From Streptomyces sp. NBC_00341 (GTDB taxonomy: Bacteria > Actinomycetota > Actinomycetes > Streptomycetales > Streptomycetaceae), in contig NZ_CP108002.1 in NCBI RefSeq assembly GCF_041435055.1, forward strand, positions 7,254,001 to 7,318,000: a DNA stretch of 64,000 nucleotides, read 5' to 3'. The notes beneath the pieces were generated by a model, which was not told the DNA's origin, did not search any database, and worked only from the letters and a program-made list of their open reading frames with translations. Position 1 is the stretch's first letter; every line of letters begins with the position of its first letter. This document shows, piece by piece, positions 51,935 through 60,090 of this stretch. The position numbers were made by a program, and so were the translations under genes.

Positions 51935-52801
51935 GTGGAGATCACTGACATCACGCGTGCGATCTCGGCTGCGACTTCGATCGCCGCATCGCTCGACTTG
52001 CCGGCCAACGACGCAGTCGTTCTGCATAACTCGAACAAGCTGGCACTGCGGCTGACGCCGTGCGACGTCTTTGCCCGGGTCGCCTTTGTGGGACAAGAGG
52101 TTGCGCAGTTCGAAGTCGATCTCGCCCAGCGGCTCGTCGAGGTCGCATGCCCGGTGTGCCCCTTGGAGCCGCGGGTGGACCCTCGTGTGTACACGCGCGA
52201 CGGCTTCGCAGTGACGCTGTGGACCTACTACGAGCCCGTGACACCTCATACCTCACCGGTCGACTACGCCAAGGCGCTGGAGCAGCTGCACGTCGGCATG
52301 CGCAAGGTCGACGTGCCGAGCCCGAGGTTCACGGACCGGATCACGGAGGCGGAAGAAGTTGTCGCCGACCCGGATCGCTCACCGGAGCTCGCCCACACGG
52401 ACCGCGTGTTCCTGGGCGGCAGGCTGGCAAGCCTGCGACGAGCGATCGACGACCGCGGCGCCGCGGAGCAGCTGCTCCACGGCGAGCCGCATCCGGGCAA
52501 TGTGCTCAGCACGAAGAACGGCTCGTTGTTCATCGACCTTGAGACGTGTTGCCGTGGTCCCGTCGAGTTCGACCTCGCCCATGTTCCCGAGGCGGTCTGC
52601 GAGCACTACCCGAGCGTTGACCACGGATTGCTGGACGAGTGCCGACAGCTCGTTATCGCGATGGTCGCCGCATGGCGTTGGGAGCTTGGCGACCAGTTTC
52701 CGAATGGGAGGCGGTTCGGCGAGGAACTCCTGCGCTTGCTGCGCGAGGGGCCTCCTTGGCCGACGCTCGACACAGTGACCAGGCGACTGGAAGGTCCCTA
52801 G
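51935..52801 (+). CDS. Aminoglycoside phosphotransferase (APH)-fold protein
   Basis: This 288-residue protein belongs to the APH/choline-kinase-like family. The catalytic loop is LLHGEPHPGNVLST, with Glu in place of the usual Asp after HG. The metal-binding motif is FIDLETCCRGPVEFDLAHV. The GTG at 51935 is chosen because the in-frame upstream ATG at 51863 lacks support. Base composition drops visibly from about 51830 to 52800, unlike the flanks, which suggests transfer. It may phosphorylate a small molecule; resistance cannot be assumed. The 168-base gap before it holds a small hairpin at 51784-51796. Confidence 0.82.
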   Translation: MEITDITRAISAATSIAASLDLPANDAVVLHNSNKLALRLTPCDVFARVAFVGQEVAQFEVDLAQRLVEVACPVCPLEPRVDPRVYTRDGFAVTLWTYYEPVTPHTSPVDYAKALEQLHVGMRKVDVPSPRFTDRITEAEEVVADPDRSPELAHTDRVFLGGRLASLRRAIDDRGAAEQLLHGEPHPGNVLSTKNGSLFIDLETCCRGPVEFDLAHVPEAVCEHYPSVDHGLLDECRQLVIAMVAAWRWELGDQFPNGRRFGEELLRLLREGPPWPTLDTVTRRLEGP

Positions 52802-52811
52802 TCATCACCGC

Positions 52812-53576
52812 ATGGCGGGACCGTGGCCGTTCGCTGAACCCGGTCGAGCGCACCGGGTCGACCCTGCCCGGATGAAGTCGTGCGATGCCATCGTCCTCTG
52901 CCCCCGAGCTGCCTTCGCCAACGACCACACGACAGACATCCGCATGGCCGGCCTCATCGCCAATGGGGCGACGATCCGGCACCTCGCCCAGGAACTGGCC
53001 GGGTTCACCGGACCGGTCGTCGTGGTGACCAATCCCGTGGACGTCATGACCCGTTTGCACGCGGAGGCGTCCGGCAGCACACGGGTGTGGGGGATCGGCT
53101 CAAGTACCGACACCGCCCGCTACGGACTCATCCTGGCCCGGACGACGGGGGTGCCGACCCGGGCCGTGCACGGGCATGTGATCGGCGAGCACGGAGACCT
53201 GGCGGTTATCCGCGCCTCCTCCACCACGGTCAACGGTCGGGCTGCCCGCATCCCCGTCCAGGCGATCCGGGCCGAGATGGCCGCCCGGCCCGGCCGTATC
53301 GCCGCCGGTATCGGCCGGGTCCGTTCCGGTCCCGCCGCTGCCACCGTGGCCGCGCTCGCCCGTGCTCTGGACGTCACGGACGGCGTCATCGAACTGTCAG
53401 CCCCGAGGGACGGCACGTATCTCGGAATGCCGTTGCACTTCACCTCCGGGCACCCCACCGTGTGTCTCCCGCGCTTGGGCGCCGAAGAGCAACGCGAACT
53501 CGCTGAGGCAGAGGTCGAGTTGCAGGCCGCCTACTACCACCTCTGCTCCACACTCAAGGAGATGCCGGTTTCATGA
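52812..53576 (+). pseudogene. Lactate/malate dehydrogenase-like gene lacking its N-terminus
   Basis: The 254 readable residues match the middle and C-terminal parts of lactate/malate dehydrogenases. They show VVVVTNPVDVMTRLHAEASG, GIGSSTDTARYGLILA and the active-site HGHVIGEHGDLAVI. The N-terminal GxGxxG Rossmann segment that binds NAD is absent. The sequence before residue 20 is a Pro/Arg-rich run with no match. It starts 11 bases after the phosphotransferase gene, so the true 5' part was probably lost when that region formed. It overlaps the next broken gene by four bases, as in an old operon. Confidence 0.66.
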
Positions 53577-54294
53577 CTTTCGCGACCCGTATCACGACGG
53601 CGGACAGGCAATCGGTCACCGTCGTCAGCCAGACCTCGGCCATCACCGACTGGGTCAGCCGGTACCTGGGCCTGTGGTGGACGGCTGCGAACGTTGACCC
53701 GTGCACTGCGATCGGTCCGGTGATCCGTGCCGACGTCGACGAGGAACAGCACACCGAGCTCGGAGCCCGCGTGCTGACCGGGCGACCGGAACCAGCGCGG
53801 CGGCCATCGGCTTCGGCCTGCTCGACGCCCTCGGCTGGTACGAGCCCGTACGCGGCCGGGTCCGGGCCGGTGAACTGATGCATCCCACCCAGAAGCAGGC
53901 GGTGACCGACGCGCTTCTCGCCGGTGACCGCACCCCGCTGTGGAAGAGGTCGGGAGCGGAGATGAAGCCGCAGTTCTTCCCCGATCAGCTGGAAATCTGG
54001 CTCGGGCTGACACCGGCCACCGAAGGGCACGCGGTCGGAATCCTCTTCCCGGAAATCGCTCCGGAGGCCGAACCAGCACTGACCACGGCGGCCCGGGGCG
54101 TGACCGATGCCGACTTCTTCAGCTCTGCCACAGAGGACCGGTACCCGGACGTCTTCGGGCTCCTGCCCTCCGAAACCTCGACAGAGGATCTCGTCAGTCG
54201 CCTAACCCGGCTACCCCACCAGTCGCTCACCATGAACCACGATCCCGAGGCAAGCACCGCCGTGCTGCTGGAGGCCACGAGGTCCGTCCTCTGA
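53573..54294 (+). pseudogene. HPr-kinase-like gene with internal deletion and frameshift
   Basis: The N-terminal part reads in one frame (VTVVSQTSAITDWVSRYLG, then AIGPVIRADVDEEQHTELGA). At about 53780 the match jumps to another frame: IGFGLLDALGWYEPVRGR, HPTQKQAVTDALLAGDR, EMKPQFFPDQLEIWLGL and DRYPDVFGLLP. These are the two ends of HprK-related kinases of actinobacteria. The central region with the Walker A motif GxxGAGKTT is missing. The gene is therefore inactive as a kinase. The family call rests on recalled pattern similarity. Confidence 0.58.
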
Positions 54295-54302
54295 TCCCGA
54301 AA

Positions 54303-54343
54303 AGGGCGTGGAGCACGGGACCGTAATCCGTACTCCACGCCCT
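54303..54343. terminator. Terminator between the broken operon and catalase
   Basis: AGGGCGTGGAG (54303-54313) pairs with CTCCACGCCCT (54333-54343). Inner bases 54315-54318 also pair with 54328-54331, leaving a nine-base loop. It starts nine bases after the last stop codon and can serve both strands. Confidence 0.7.
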
Positions 54344-54469
54344 GGTTCAGGGAGTGACAGGGGCCGCGGCGGGCGTGTGACGGGGGCGGGGAGTTCCGGC
54401 TCCTTCAGGTCAGGAGACGGGACCCCCACCCGCACCACCGCACTGGCGTCGCACATCCGCCGCGGCCCC

Positions 54470-54525
54470 GGGGGCGTCTGGCGGATCCCCGCGGCGTCGC
54501 GGCGGGTATCCGCCAGGCACCCCCG
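54470..54525 (-). terminator. Long hairpin downstream of catalase
   Basis: CTGGCGGAT (54478-54486) pairs with ATCCGCCAG (54508-54516), and the flanking G and C runs extend the stem with a few mismatches. It lies about 80 bases past the minus-strand catalase stop. The 309-base gap 54295-54603 holds these two hairpins and no gene. Confidence 0.55.
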
Positions 54526-54603
54526 TCCTGCCCGCGCCCCGCGCAACCCCTCATCCGGGCGGGCGCGACGACGCGAGCAGGGCTTGGGGCCCAACGAGAG
54601 GGC

Positions 54604-56061
54604 TTAGTCCTCGCGGAGGGCGCGGACGGCCTCCTCCACGCGCTTGCCGTAGTCGGCGTCCGCGGCGTGGAAGTGGGCGAGGTTCTTCTCGATCACGTCG
54701 TCGCGCGTGACCTGGGACAGGCCGCCCGCGATGTTGGCGATCAGCCGGCCCTTCTCGTCGTCCGACATCAGCCGGTACAGCTCGCCCGCCTGGAAGAAGT
54801 CGTCGTCCTTGTTGTGGGCGGGCGCCTCGTGGGTGCCGGTCCAGCCCTGGACGGCCATCGGCGCGGAGAACGCGGAGTCCGTCTGGGCCGGGCCCGCGTA
54901 CGAGTTGGGCTCGTAGTTCTTGTCGTGCCGCGCGCCGTGACGCGTGGCGTGCAGCCCGTCGCGGCCGTAGTTGTCGACGACGGCGGTGCGCGGGGCGTTC
55001 ACCGGCAGCTGGGTGTGGTTGACGCCGAGGCGGTAGCGGTGCGCGTCCGCGTAGGCGAACAGGCGGCCCTGGAGCATCTTGTCCGGGGAGGGACCGATGC
55101 CGGGCACGAAGTTGTTCGGGGAGAACGCGGCCTGCTCGACCTCCGCGAAGACGTTGTCCGGGTTGCGGTCCAGCACGAGCCGGCCCACCCGCTGGAGCGG
55201 GTAGTCGCTGTGCGGCCACACCTTGGTCAGGTCGAACGGGTTGAACCGGTAGTCCGCGGCGTCGGCGGCCGGCATCACCTGTACGTGCAGGGTCCAGGAC
55301 GGGTTCATGCCGCGCTCGATCGCCTGCAGCAGGTCGGTCTGGTGCGAGGAGGCGTCCTTGCCGACGAGCTCGGCGGCCTGGTCCGCGGAGAGCGAACGCA
55401 CGCCCTGGTTGGTCTTGAAGTGGTACTTGACGAAGAAGGCCTCGCCCGCGGCGTTCGTCCACTGGTAGGTGTGCGAGCCGTAGCCGTTCATGTGGCGGTA
55501 CGAGGCGGGGATGCCCCGGTCGCCCATCAGCCAGGTCACCTGGTGCGTCGCCTCGGGGGCGTGCGCCCAGAAGTCCCATACGTTGTCCGGCTCCTGACGG
55601 CCCGTGAACGGGTCGCGCTTCTGGGAGTGGATGAAGTCGGGGAACTTGATCGGGTCCTTGATGAAGAACACCGGGGTGTTGTTGCCGACCAGGTCGTAAT
55701 TGCCCTCGTCCGTATAGAACTTGAGGGCGAAACCGCGCGGGTCGCGTACCGCGTCCGCGCCGCCGAGCGAGTCTGCGACCGTGGAGAAGCGGATGAACGT
55801 CTCGGTGCGCTTGCCCACCTCGGAGAGGAAGTCGGCGCGGGTGAAGCCGGTGACGTCGTCGGTCACCTCGAAGTAGCCGTACGCGCCGGAGCCGCGGGCG
55901 TGCACCACGCGCTCCGGGATGCGCTCCCGGTTGAAGCGGGCGAGCTTCTCCAGGAGGTGACCGTCCTGGAGGAGGATCGGGCCACCGACGCCGGCGGTGG
56001 CGGAGTTCTGGTTGTCGGCGACCGGGGCGCCTGACTCGGTCGTAAGCACACGCTGCGTCAT
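54604..56061 (-). CDS. katA: Monofunctional heme catalase
   Basis: This 485-residue clade-3-sized catalase has the catalytic histidine H54 in [12 protein letters not shown]. The asparagine is in GNNTPVFFI, the heme-pocket motif is [11 protein letters not shown], and the proximal tyrosine is in [14 protein letters not shown]. It destroys hydrogen peroxide in the cytoplasm. GGAAGG lies about 12 bases before the ATG. Its promoter appears to lie at 56326-56297, with a palindromic element between promoter and gene. The shared operator with uraD suggests it handles peroxide from urate oxidase. Confidence 0.96.
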   Translation of the reverse strand: MTQRVLTTESGAPVADNQNSATAGVGGPILLQDGHLLEKLARFNRERIPERVVHARGSGAYGYFEVTDDVTGFTRADFLSEVGKRTETFIRFSTVADSLGGADAVRDPRGFALKFYTDEGNYDLVGNNTPVFFIKDPIKFPDFIHSQKRDPFTGRQEPDNVWDFWAHAPEATHQVTWLMGDRGIPASYRHMNGYGSHTYQWTNAAGEAFFVKYHFKTNQGVRSLSADQAAELVGKDASSHQTDLLQAIERGMNPSWTLHVQVMPAADAADYRFNPFDLTKVWPHSDYPLQRVGRLVLDRNPDNVFAEVEQAAFSPNNFVPGIGPSPDKMLQGRLFAYADAHRYRLGVNHTQLPVNAPRTAVVDNYGRDGLHATRHGARHDKNYEPNSYAGPAQTDSAFSAPMAVQGWTGTHEAPAHNKDDDFFQAGELYRLMSDDEKGRLIANIAGGLSQVTRDDVIEKNLAHFHAADADYGKRVEEAVRALRED

Positions 56062-56116
56062 GGTGTCGGGGCGACCTTCCGTACGGGGAGCTGCTGAACT
56101 GCGACGTCCCTGGGGC

Positions 56117-56294
56117 GGGGGCGTGTCCACAAAGTCTCGTCTGGCCGGCGGTGTCTGGCACGCGCTCTCGCGGCGTTGCCGAAGTGCCCGAGTAGCTCCG
56201 CTACAAGGGCACTCCGGCGCCTTGCGAGAGCACGCACCAGACACCGCCGGCCCCGCCCTCCGGGCGGACGACGACACTTTGCGGACACGCCCCC
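56117..56294. mobile_element. MITE-like palindromic element B
   Basis: GGGGGCGTGTCC (56117-56128) pairs with GGACACGCCCCC (56283-56294), and CAAAGT (56130-56135) with ACTTTG (56276-56281). Inside, GGCCGGCGGTGTCTGG (56143-56158) pairs with 56237-56252 and GCTCTCGC (56164-56171) with 56224-56231. The centre folds further: GTGCCC/GGGCAC and GTAGC-TCC-GCTAC. A small extra hairpin (56253-56267) disturbs the right arm. Subterminal motifs match element A at about 21 of 27 positions. It has no gene and sits in the leader region of catalase. Confidence 0.65.
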
Positions 56295-56296
56295 GG

Positions 56297-56337
56297 AGCG
56301 TAAGTACGCTCCGAACCCGTCGTCAACAGTTTGTTGA
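56297..56337 (-). promoter_or_regulatory. Catalase promoter and operator TCAACA-GTT-TGTTGA
   Basis: The 15-base palindrome at 56323-56337 overlaps a minus-strand -35 box TTGACG (56326-56321). TACGCT (56302-56297), 18 bases on, is a fair -10 box. A second perfect palindrome, GGAGCGTA-AG-TACGCTCC (56295-56312), covers the -10 box. The first palindrome recurs at the uraD promoter. Confidence 0.6.
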
Positions 56338-56356
56338 AATTCATGGTGAGGAGGTG

Positions 56357-56484
56357 TTCCGGGCGGCGCCGGCGCCTGGGCGCGACAGGACAGGTGTCAG
56401 CGCCTGCGCCGCCCGGAAGTCTGTGGGCCGGGGGAGAAGGTCACCCGGCGGGTGGTGCCGGCCGGACCCGCGCGGGGTCCGGCC
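56357..56484 (-). terminator. Double terminator after glxR
   Basis: GGCCGGACCC (56460-56469) pairs with GGGTCCGGCC (56475-56484) eight bases past the glxR stop. A second inverted repeat, TTCCGGGCGGCG (56357-56368) with CGCCGCCCGGAA (56407-56418), follows. Together they should stop the hyi-glxR transcript before catalase. The 431-base gap 56062-56492 also holds the catalase promoter and element B. Confidence 0.72.
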
Positions 56485-56492
56485 GCATCGGA

Positions 56493-57392
56493 TCAGTCCT
56501 GGACGGGCTGACCGGAGAGGCGCTCGACCGAGCGCAGCAGCGCCGAGTGGTCCAGGCCGCCGTCGCCCTGCGCGCGCAGCGAGGCGACGAGCTGGGCGAC
56601 GACTCCGCCGACCGGCAGCGCGGCACCCACATTGCGGGCGGCGTCCGTGACGATGCCCATGTCCTTGTGGTGCAGGTCGATCCGGAAGCCGGGGGCGAAG
56701 TCCCGGTTCAGGAAGTTGGCCTTCTTGCGGGTCAGCACGGTCGAGCCGGCCAGTCCGCCGTTGAGGACGTCGAGCGCGGCGGCGAGGTCGACCCCGGACT
56801 TCTCCAGGAAGACGACGGCCTCGGCGCAGGCCTGGATGTTGACCGCGACGATCAGCTGGTTGGCGGCCTTCACCGTCTGGCCGGAGCCGTGCGGACCGCA
56901 GAGCACGATGGTCTTGCCCAGTGCGTCCAGCACCGGCTTGGCGGTGTCGAAGTCGGCCTGCTCGCCGCCCACCATGATGGACAGCACGGCCTCGATCGCA
57001 CCGGCCTCGCCGCCGGAGACGGGGGCGTCCAGGACCCGGATGCCCTTCTCGGTGGCGTTCTTCGCGAGGTCCACGGAGGTCTGCGGGGTGATCGAGGACA
57101 TGTCGATCAGCAGCGCGCCGCGCTTGGCGTTCTCCAGGATGCCGTCGGGACCGTACGCGATGGCCTCGACCTGCGGGGAGGCGGGCACCATCGTGATGAC
57201 CACGTCCGCGTCCTTGACCGCCTCGGCGATCGAGGACGCGCCGGTGCCGCCGGCCGCCGCCAGCCGGTCGACCTTGTCCTGCTCCAGGGTGTAACCGGTG
57301 ACGTCGTAACCGGCCTTGATCAGGTTCTCGGACATGGGCGAACCCATGATGCCGAGCCCGATCCACGCAACCTTGGGGAGGTTGTTGCTCAT
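56493..57392 (-). CDS. glxR: Tartronate semialdehyde reductase (2-hydroxy-3-oxopropionate reductase)
   Basis: This 299-residue beta-hydroxyacid dehydrogenase reduces tartronate semialdehyde from Gcl to D-glycerate. It has the NAD(P) motif GLGIMGSPM at residues 12-20. The substrate motif is DAPVSGGEAGA and the catalytic lysine lies in QTVKAANQLIVAVN. GGAAGG is seven bases before the ATG at 57392. It is the second gene after hyi on the same strand, 44 bases away, and ends at strong hairpins. Confidence 0.94.
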   Translation of the reverse strand: MSNNLPKVAWIGLGIMGSPMSENLIKAGYDVTGYTLEQDKVDRLAAAGGTGASSIAEAVKDADVVITMVPASPQVEAIAYGPDGILENAKRGALLIDMSSITPQTSVDLAKNATEKGIRVLDAPVSGGEAGAIEAVLSIMVGGEQADFDTAKPVLDALGKTIVLCGPHGSGQTVKAANQLIVAVNIQACAEAVVFLEKSGVDLAAALDVLNGGLAGSTVLTRKKANFLNRDFAPGFRIDLHHKDMGIVTDAARNVGAALPVGGVVAQLVASLRAQGDGGLDHSALLRSVERLSGQPVQD

Positions 57393-57436
57393 GAGGGTGC
57401 CTTCCGATAAACGTGTGTACGAGTGACGGTCCGCCG

Positions 57437-58279
57437 CTACCGGCGGGCGGGCCTCGCGGTGGCCGGGAGCCACTCGACGGACTCGGCGCTCGGCCGGTCG
57501 CCCGGCTTGTACTCCAGGCCGACCCAGCCGTCGTAACCGGCCTTCGTCAGCTCGTCCAGGAGCTGCTCCAGGGGGAGCGCGCCGGTGCCGGGCGCGCCGC
57601 GCCCCGGGTTGTCCGCGATCTGGACGTGACCGGTCTTGCCGGCGTACGCGGTGATGACCTCGCTGAGGTCCTCGCCGTTCATCGACAGGTGGTACAGGTC
57701 CATCAGGAACTTCGCGTTGCCGAGGCCCGTCGCCGCGTTGATCCGGTCGACGACCTCGATCCCGGCCGGTGCGCTGACCAGCGGGTAGCGCGGCGACTCC
57801 GGCGCGTTCAGGGTCTCGATCAGCAGGATCGCCCCGATCCGGTCCGCCGCACGGGCGGCGAGGACCAGGTTCTCCAGGGCGAGTTCGTCCTGGACGCCGG
57901 GGTCCACGCCGTCGATCCGGTTGCCGTAGAGCGCGTTGAGCGCCTTGCAGCCGACCGAGGCGGCGAAGTCGGCCGCCACCTCGATGTTGGCGCGGAAGCG
58001 GTCCGACTCCGTGCCGGGCACGGAGAGCGCGCCGCGGTCGGGGCCGGGCAGCTGTCCGGCGTAGAAGTTCAGCCCCACCAGCTCGGTGCCCGCTTCGCCG
58101 AGCGCCTTCTTGAGGGCGTCGAGTTCGGCCTGCGGAGGGGTGGGGGTCTCGATCCAGGGCCACCACAGCTCGACCGCCGTGAAGCCCGCCGCGGCGGCTG
58201 CCGCGGGACGCTCCAGGAGCGGGAGTTCCGTGAAGAGGATCGAAAGGTTTACATCGAAGCGCTGGTCCGGGTAGCCCAT
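57437..58279 (-). CDS. hyi: Hydroxypyruvate isomerase
   Basis: This 280-residue TIM-barrel protein (AP-endonuclease-2 superfamily) interconverts hydroxypyruvate and tartronate semialdehyde. Features are RFDVNLSILFTELPLLERP, AVELWWPWIE, GLNFYAGQLPGPDRG, IETLNAPESPRYPL, MDLYHLSMNGEDL and GHVQIADNPGRGAPGTG. These carry the metal-binding Glu, Asp, His and Gln/Glu residues of the family. It leads a two-gene operon with glxR. Its promoter carries the same tandem operator as gcl. Confidence 0.95.
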   Translation of the reverse strand: MGYPDQRFDVNLSILFTELPLLERPAAAAAAGFTAVELWWPWIETPTPPQAELDALKKALGEAGTELVGLNFYAGQLPGPDRGALSVPGTESDRFRANIEVAADFAASVGCKALNALYGNRIDGVDPGVQDELALENLVLAARAADRIGAILLIETLNAPESPRYPLVSAPAGIEVVDRINAATGLGNAKFLMDLYHLSMNGEDLSEVITAYAGKTGHVQIADNPGRGAPGTGALPLEQLLDELTKAGYDGWVGLEYKPGDRPSAESVEWLPATARPARR

Positions 58280-58296
58280 GAGGGTTTCGGCGCTCC

Positions 58297-58332
58297 TTCC
58301 GTATTGCGGAAGTTAGTTTCTGCTTAACGGAA
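58297..58332. promoter_or_regulatory. Tandem operator of the hyi-glxR operon
   Basis: TTCCGTATTGCGGAA (58297-58311) is a near-perfect palindrome. The second site, TTCTGCTTAACGGAA (58318-58332), reads TTCCGTTAAGCAGAA on the minus strand. Centre spacing is 21 bases. The order relative to the promoter is the same as at gcl. Confidence 0.68.
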
Positions 58333-58361
58333 GATTGCCCGGAGGGCGGGCGGGCTGTCAA
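58332..58361 (-). promoter_or_regulatory. Promoter of hyi-glxR
   Basis: TTGACA (58361-58356) and CAATCT (58337-58332) are 18 bases apart on the minus strand. The operator pair starts at the -10 box, as at gcl. The remaining bases to 58536 show no gene. Confidence 0.58.
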
Positions 58362-58536
58362 GGGGGTGCCCGGAATTCGGGCCCGTCAGGTGCTGCTCCC
58401 CGCTGTCGCGCATCGTCGCGCCGGGCCGTTCCAGGCAGGCCGGGCGACATCGGATGCCGTACGCGCCCGCGTCGAACGTTCCGCACCGCTGCGGCGTCGT
58501 AGGGGAAACGGGTGAGGAGAGGCGGGAGGGGAGGGC

Positions 58537-59073
58537 GTGTTGCTACGCATGAGGACGAGCCGCGGCCGGGGGACGGGCCGCGGTGCCGATGATCCGCTGG
58601 ACGCGGCCCAGGAGCGCCGGGTGCGGGCCGTACTCGCACTCGGCGGAGTGCCGCAGGCGGACCTGCCGGACGGAGTGCAGCAGGTCCGCCTGCGGCTGTT
58701 GGAGCGGGCGGCGAGCGGCCGGGAGGCGCCGGACAACGTCTCCGCGTGGGCCGCGGTCGTCGCCTCCAACCTCGCCATGGACTGGCACCGCGCCAAGCAC
58801 CGTCAAGAACGCCTCGGCGAGCGGCTGGCCTCGCTGCGGCAGGGGGAGACCTCCTCCGGCGAGGACACCCGGGTCATTTCGCTCGCCGTCGCCCAGGGCC
58901 TGGACGAACTGCCCGAGACACAGCGGCAGGTCCTCGTGCTGCGCTTCTACGCCGACCTGCCCGTCCGGGTGATCGCCCAGCAACTCGGCATCCCCGAGGG
59001 CACGGTCAAGAGCCGGCTGCACACCGCCGTCCGTGCCCTGCGCGAACGGCTTCACGAGGACGAGGTGGTATGA
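58537..59073 (+). CDS. ECF-type RNA polymerase sigma factor
   Basis: This 178-residue protein has region 2 at about 25-100 (VQQVRLRLLERA, AWAAVVASNLAMDWHRAKHRQERL) and region 4 at about 120-170 (LDELPETQRQVLVLRFYADL, IPEGTVKSRLHTAVRALRERL). The region-4 helix-turn-helix is complete. The GTG at 58537 follows GGAGGGGAGGGC. A membrane protein gene starts one base after its stop and may encode its regulator. It is divergent from hyi. Confidence 0.86.
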   Translation: MLLRMRTSRGRGTGRGADDPLDAAQERRVRAVLALGGVPQADLPDGVQQVRLRLLERAASGREAPDNVSAWAAVVASNLAMDWHRAKHRQERLGERLASLRQGETSSGEDTRVISLAVAQGLDELPETQRQVLVLRFYADLPVRVIAQQLGIPEGTVKSRLHTAVRALRERLHEDEVV

Positions 59074-59074
59074 C

Positions 59075-59812
59075 GTGACCGCCGAACACACGTCGGCCGG
59101 CGGCCAGGGCGAGGCGGACCCGCTGATGGCCGCGATCCTGGACGGACCGATGCCCCGCGCCGCGTATTGCGACGCCGGCCGTACGGCCGAGTACCGTGCG
59201 GCCCGCGCCGACCTCGCCGCGCTCCGCCGAGAACTCACCCTCATCGCCGGCGAGCTCACCGCTCAGGAGCCGGCGCAGCTCCCCGGCAGGGATGCGGCCG
59301 GACAGCGGCAGCGGTCGAGGCCGCCCCGCCGGGCGCGTCGGGGCCGGGCCGTCGCGGCGGGCCGCCTCGTGGCGGCCCTGGTCGTCTGTGCGGTGGCGGG
59401 GCTGACATGGTTCCTCGCCGTGGGCCGAACCGGGACGGGTCCGACCGGTGACGCCGCCGAGGGCAAGGTCTCCACCGGCGGGTACGTGGCCTGCGCGCGG
59501 CTGATCGTCGAGGGCACGGTCACCCAGGCCGGCCCCTTGCCCGGGACCACGCAGGACCGGATCGAAGTGGCCGTGGAGCGCCGCTACAAGCCACGAACGG
59601 GCCCCGCCCGGATCACCTTTCCGATGGACCACGACGTCTCCCCCCGCCTTCGGGTCGGTGACCACGTCCTCATCGCCATCCCCGGGCACGCGACCAGCCC
59701 CGACCTCTGGAGCACAGGCGAGAAGCAGATCGCCCACGACCGCGCCCGGATCCTCGCGGAGCTCAGGAAGTCCCACCCGTCGGCCTGCGACCGGGAAGCC
59801 GCCTCCGGCTGA
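59075..59812 (+). CDS. Single-pass membrane protein, possible anti-sigma factor
   Basis: This 245-residue protein has an N-terminal cytoplasmic part of about 100 residues, a basic stretch, then one membrane helix (about 108-130, LVAALVVCAVAGLTWFLAVG), and an extracytoplasmic domain of about 110 residues. Its GTG start is one base after the sigma-factor stop, with GAGGTGG upstream. Position and topology suggest an anti-sigma factor. The zinc motif HxxxCxxC of ZAS proteins is not present, so the class is uncertain. Confidence 0.68.
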   Translation: MTAEHTSAGGQGEADPLMAAILDGPMPRAAYCDAGRTAEYRAARADLAALRRELTLIAGELTAQEPAQLPGRDAAGQRQRSRPPRRARRGRAVAAGRLVAALVVCAVAGLTWFLAVGRTGTGPTGDAAEGKVSTGGYVACARLIVEGTVTQAGPLPGTTQDRIEVAVERRYKPRTGPARITFPMDHDVSPRLRVGDHVLIAIPGHATSPDLWSTGEKQIAHDRARILAELRKSHPSACDREAASG

Positions 59813-59956
59813 CCGTGGGCCGCGGAGCACGACGGTCCTGCCCGGCGCGTCGGGAAGGCGGACGCCACCCGGGGATCCCGCCGGGCGACTTCGCCCACCA
59901 GGACCCGGTCACCTCGTCCACCAGCGGCGACATCCGGTCCGGCGGCTGATGCCGCA

Positions 59957-59989
59957 CGGCCCGCATGCGCGGTGCGGCCCGCATGCGCG
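59957..59989. repeat. Short direct repeat CGGCCCGCATGCGCG
   Basis: Two exact 15-base copies lie at 59957-59971 and 59975-59989, an 18-base period. A further imperfect stem, TGACCGG...GCGC with GCGCCGGTCA, follows at about 60005-60031. This is the gap before the lactonase-like gene; no gene is visible in the 278 bases. Confidence 0.5.
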
Positions 59990-60090
59990 TTGCGCCCCGC
60001 GCAATGACCGGTGCGCGTCTTGCGCCGGTCACCGGGGCAGGCCACTGTGGCTGACACATCCGACGCAGCCGACCCCACGAGGTGCCTCGC

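Noticed and set aside
59957..60031. Direct repeat and stem before the lactonase gene as a possible riboswitch
   Set aside because: No recognised riboswitch core; the repeats are short and GC-rich.
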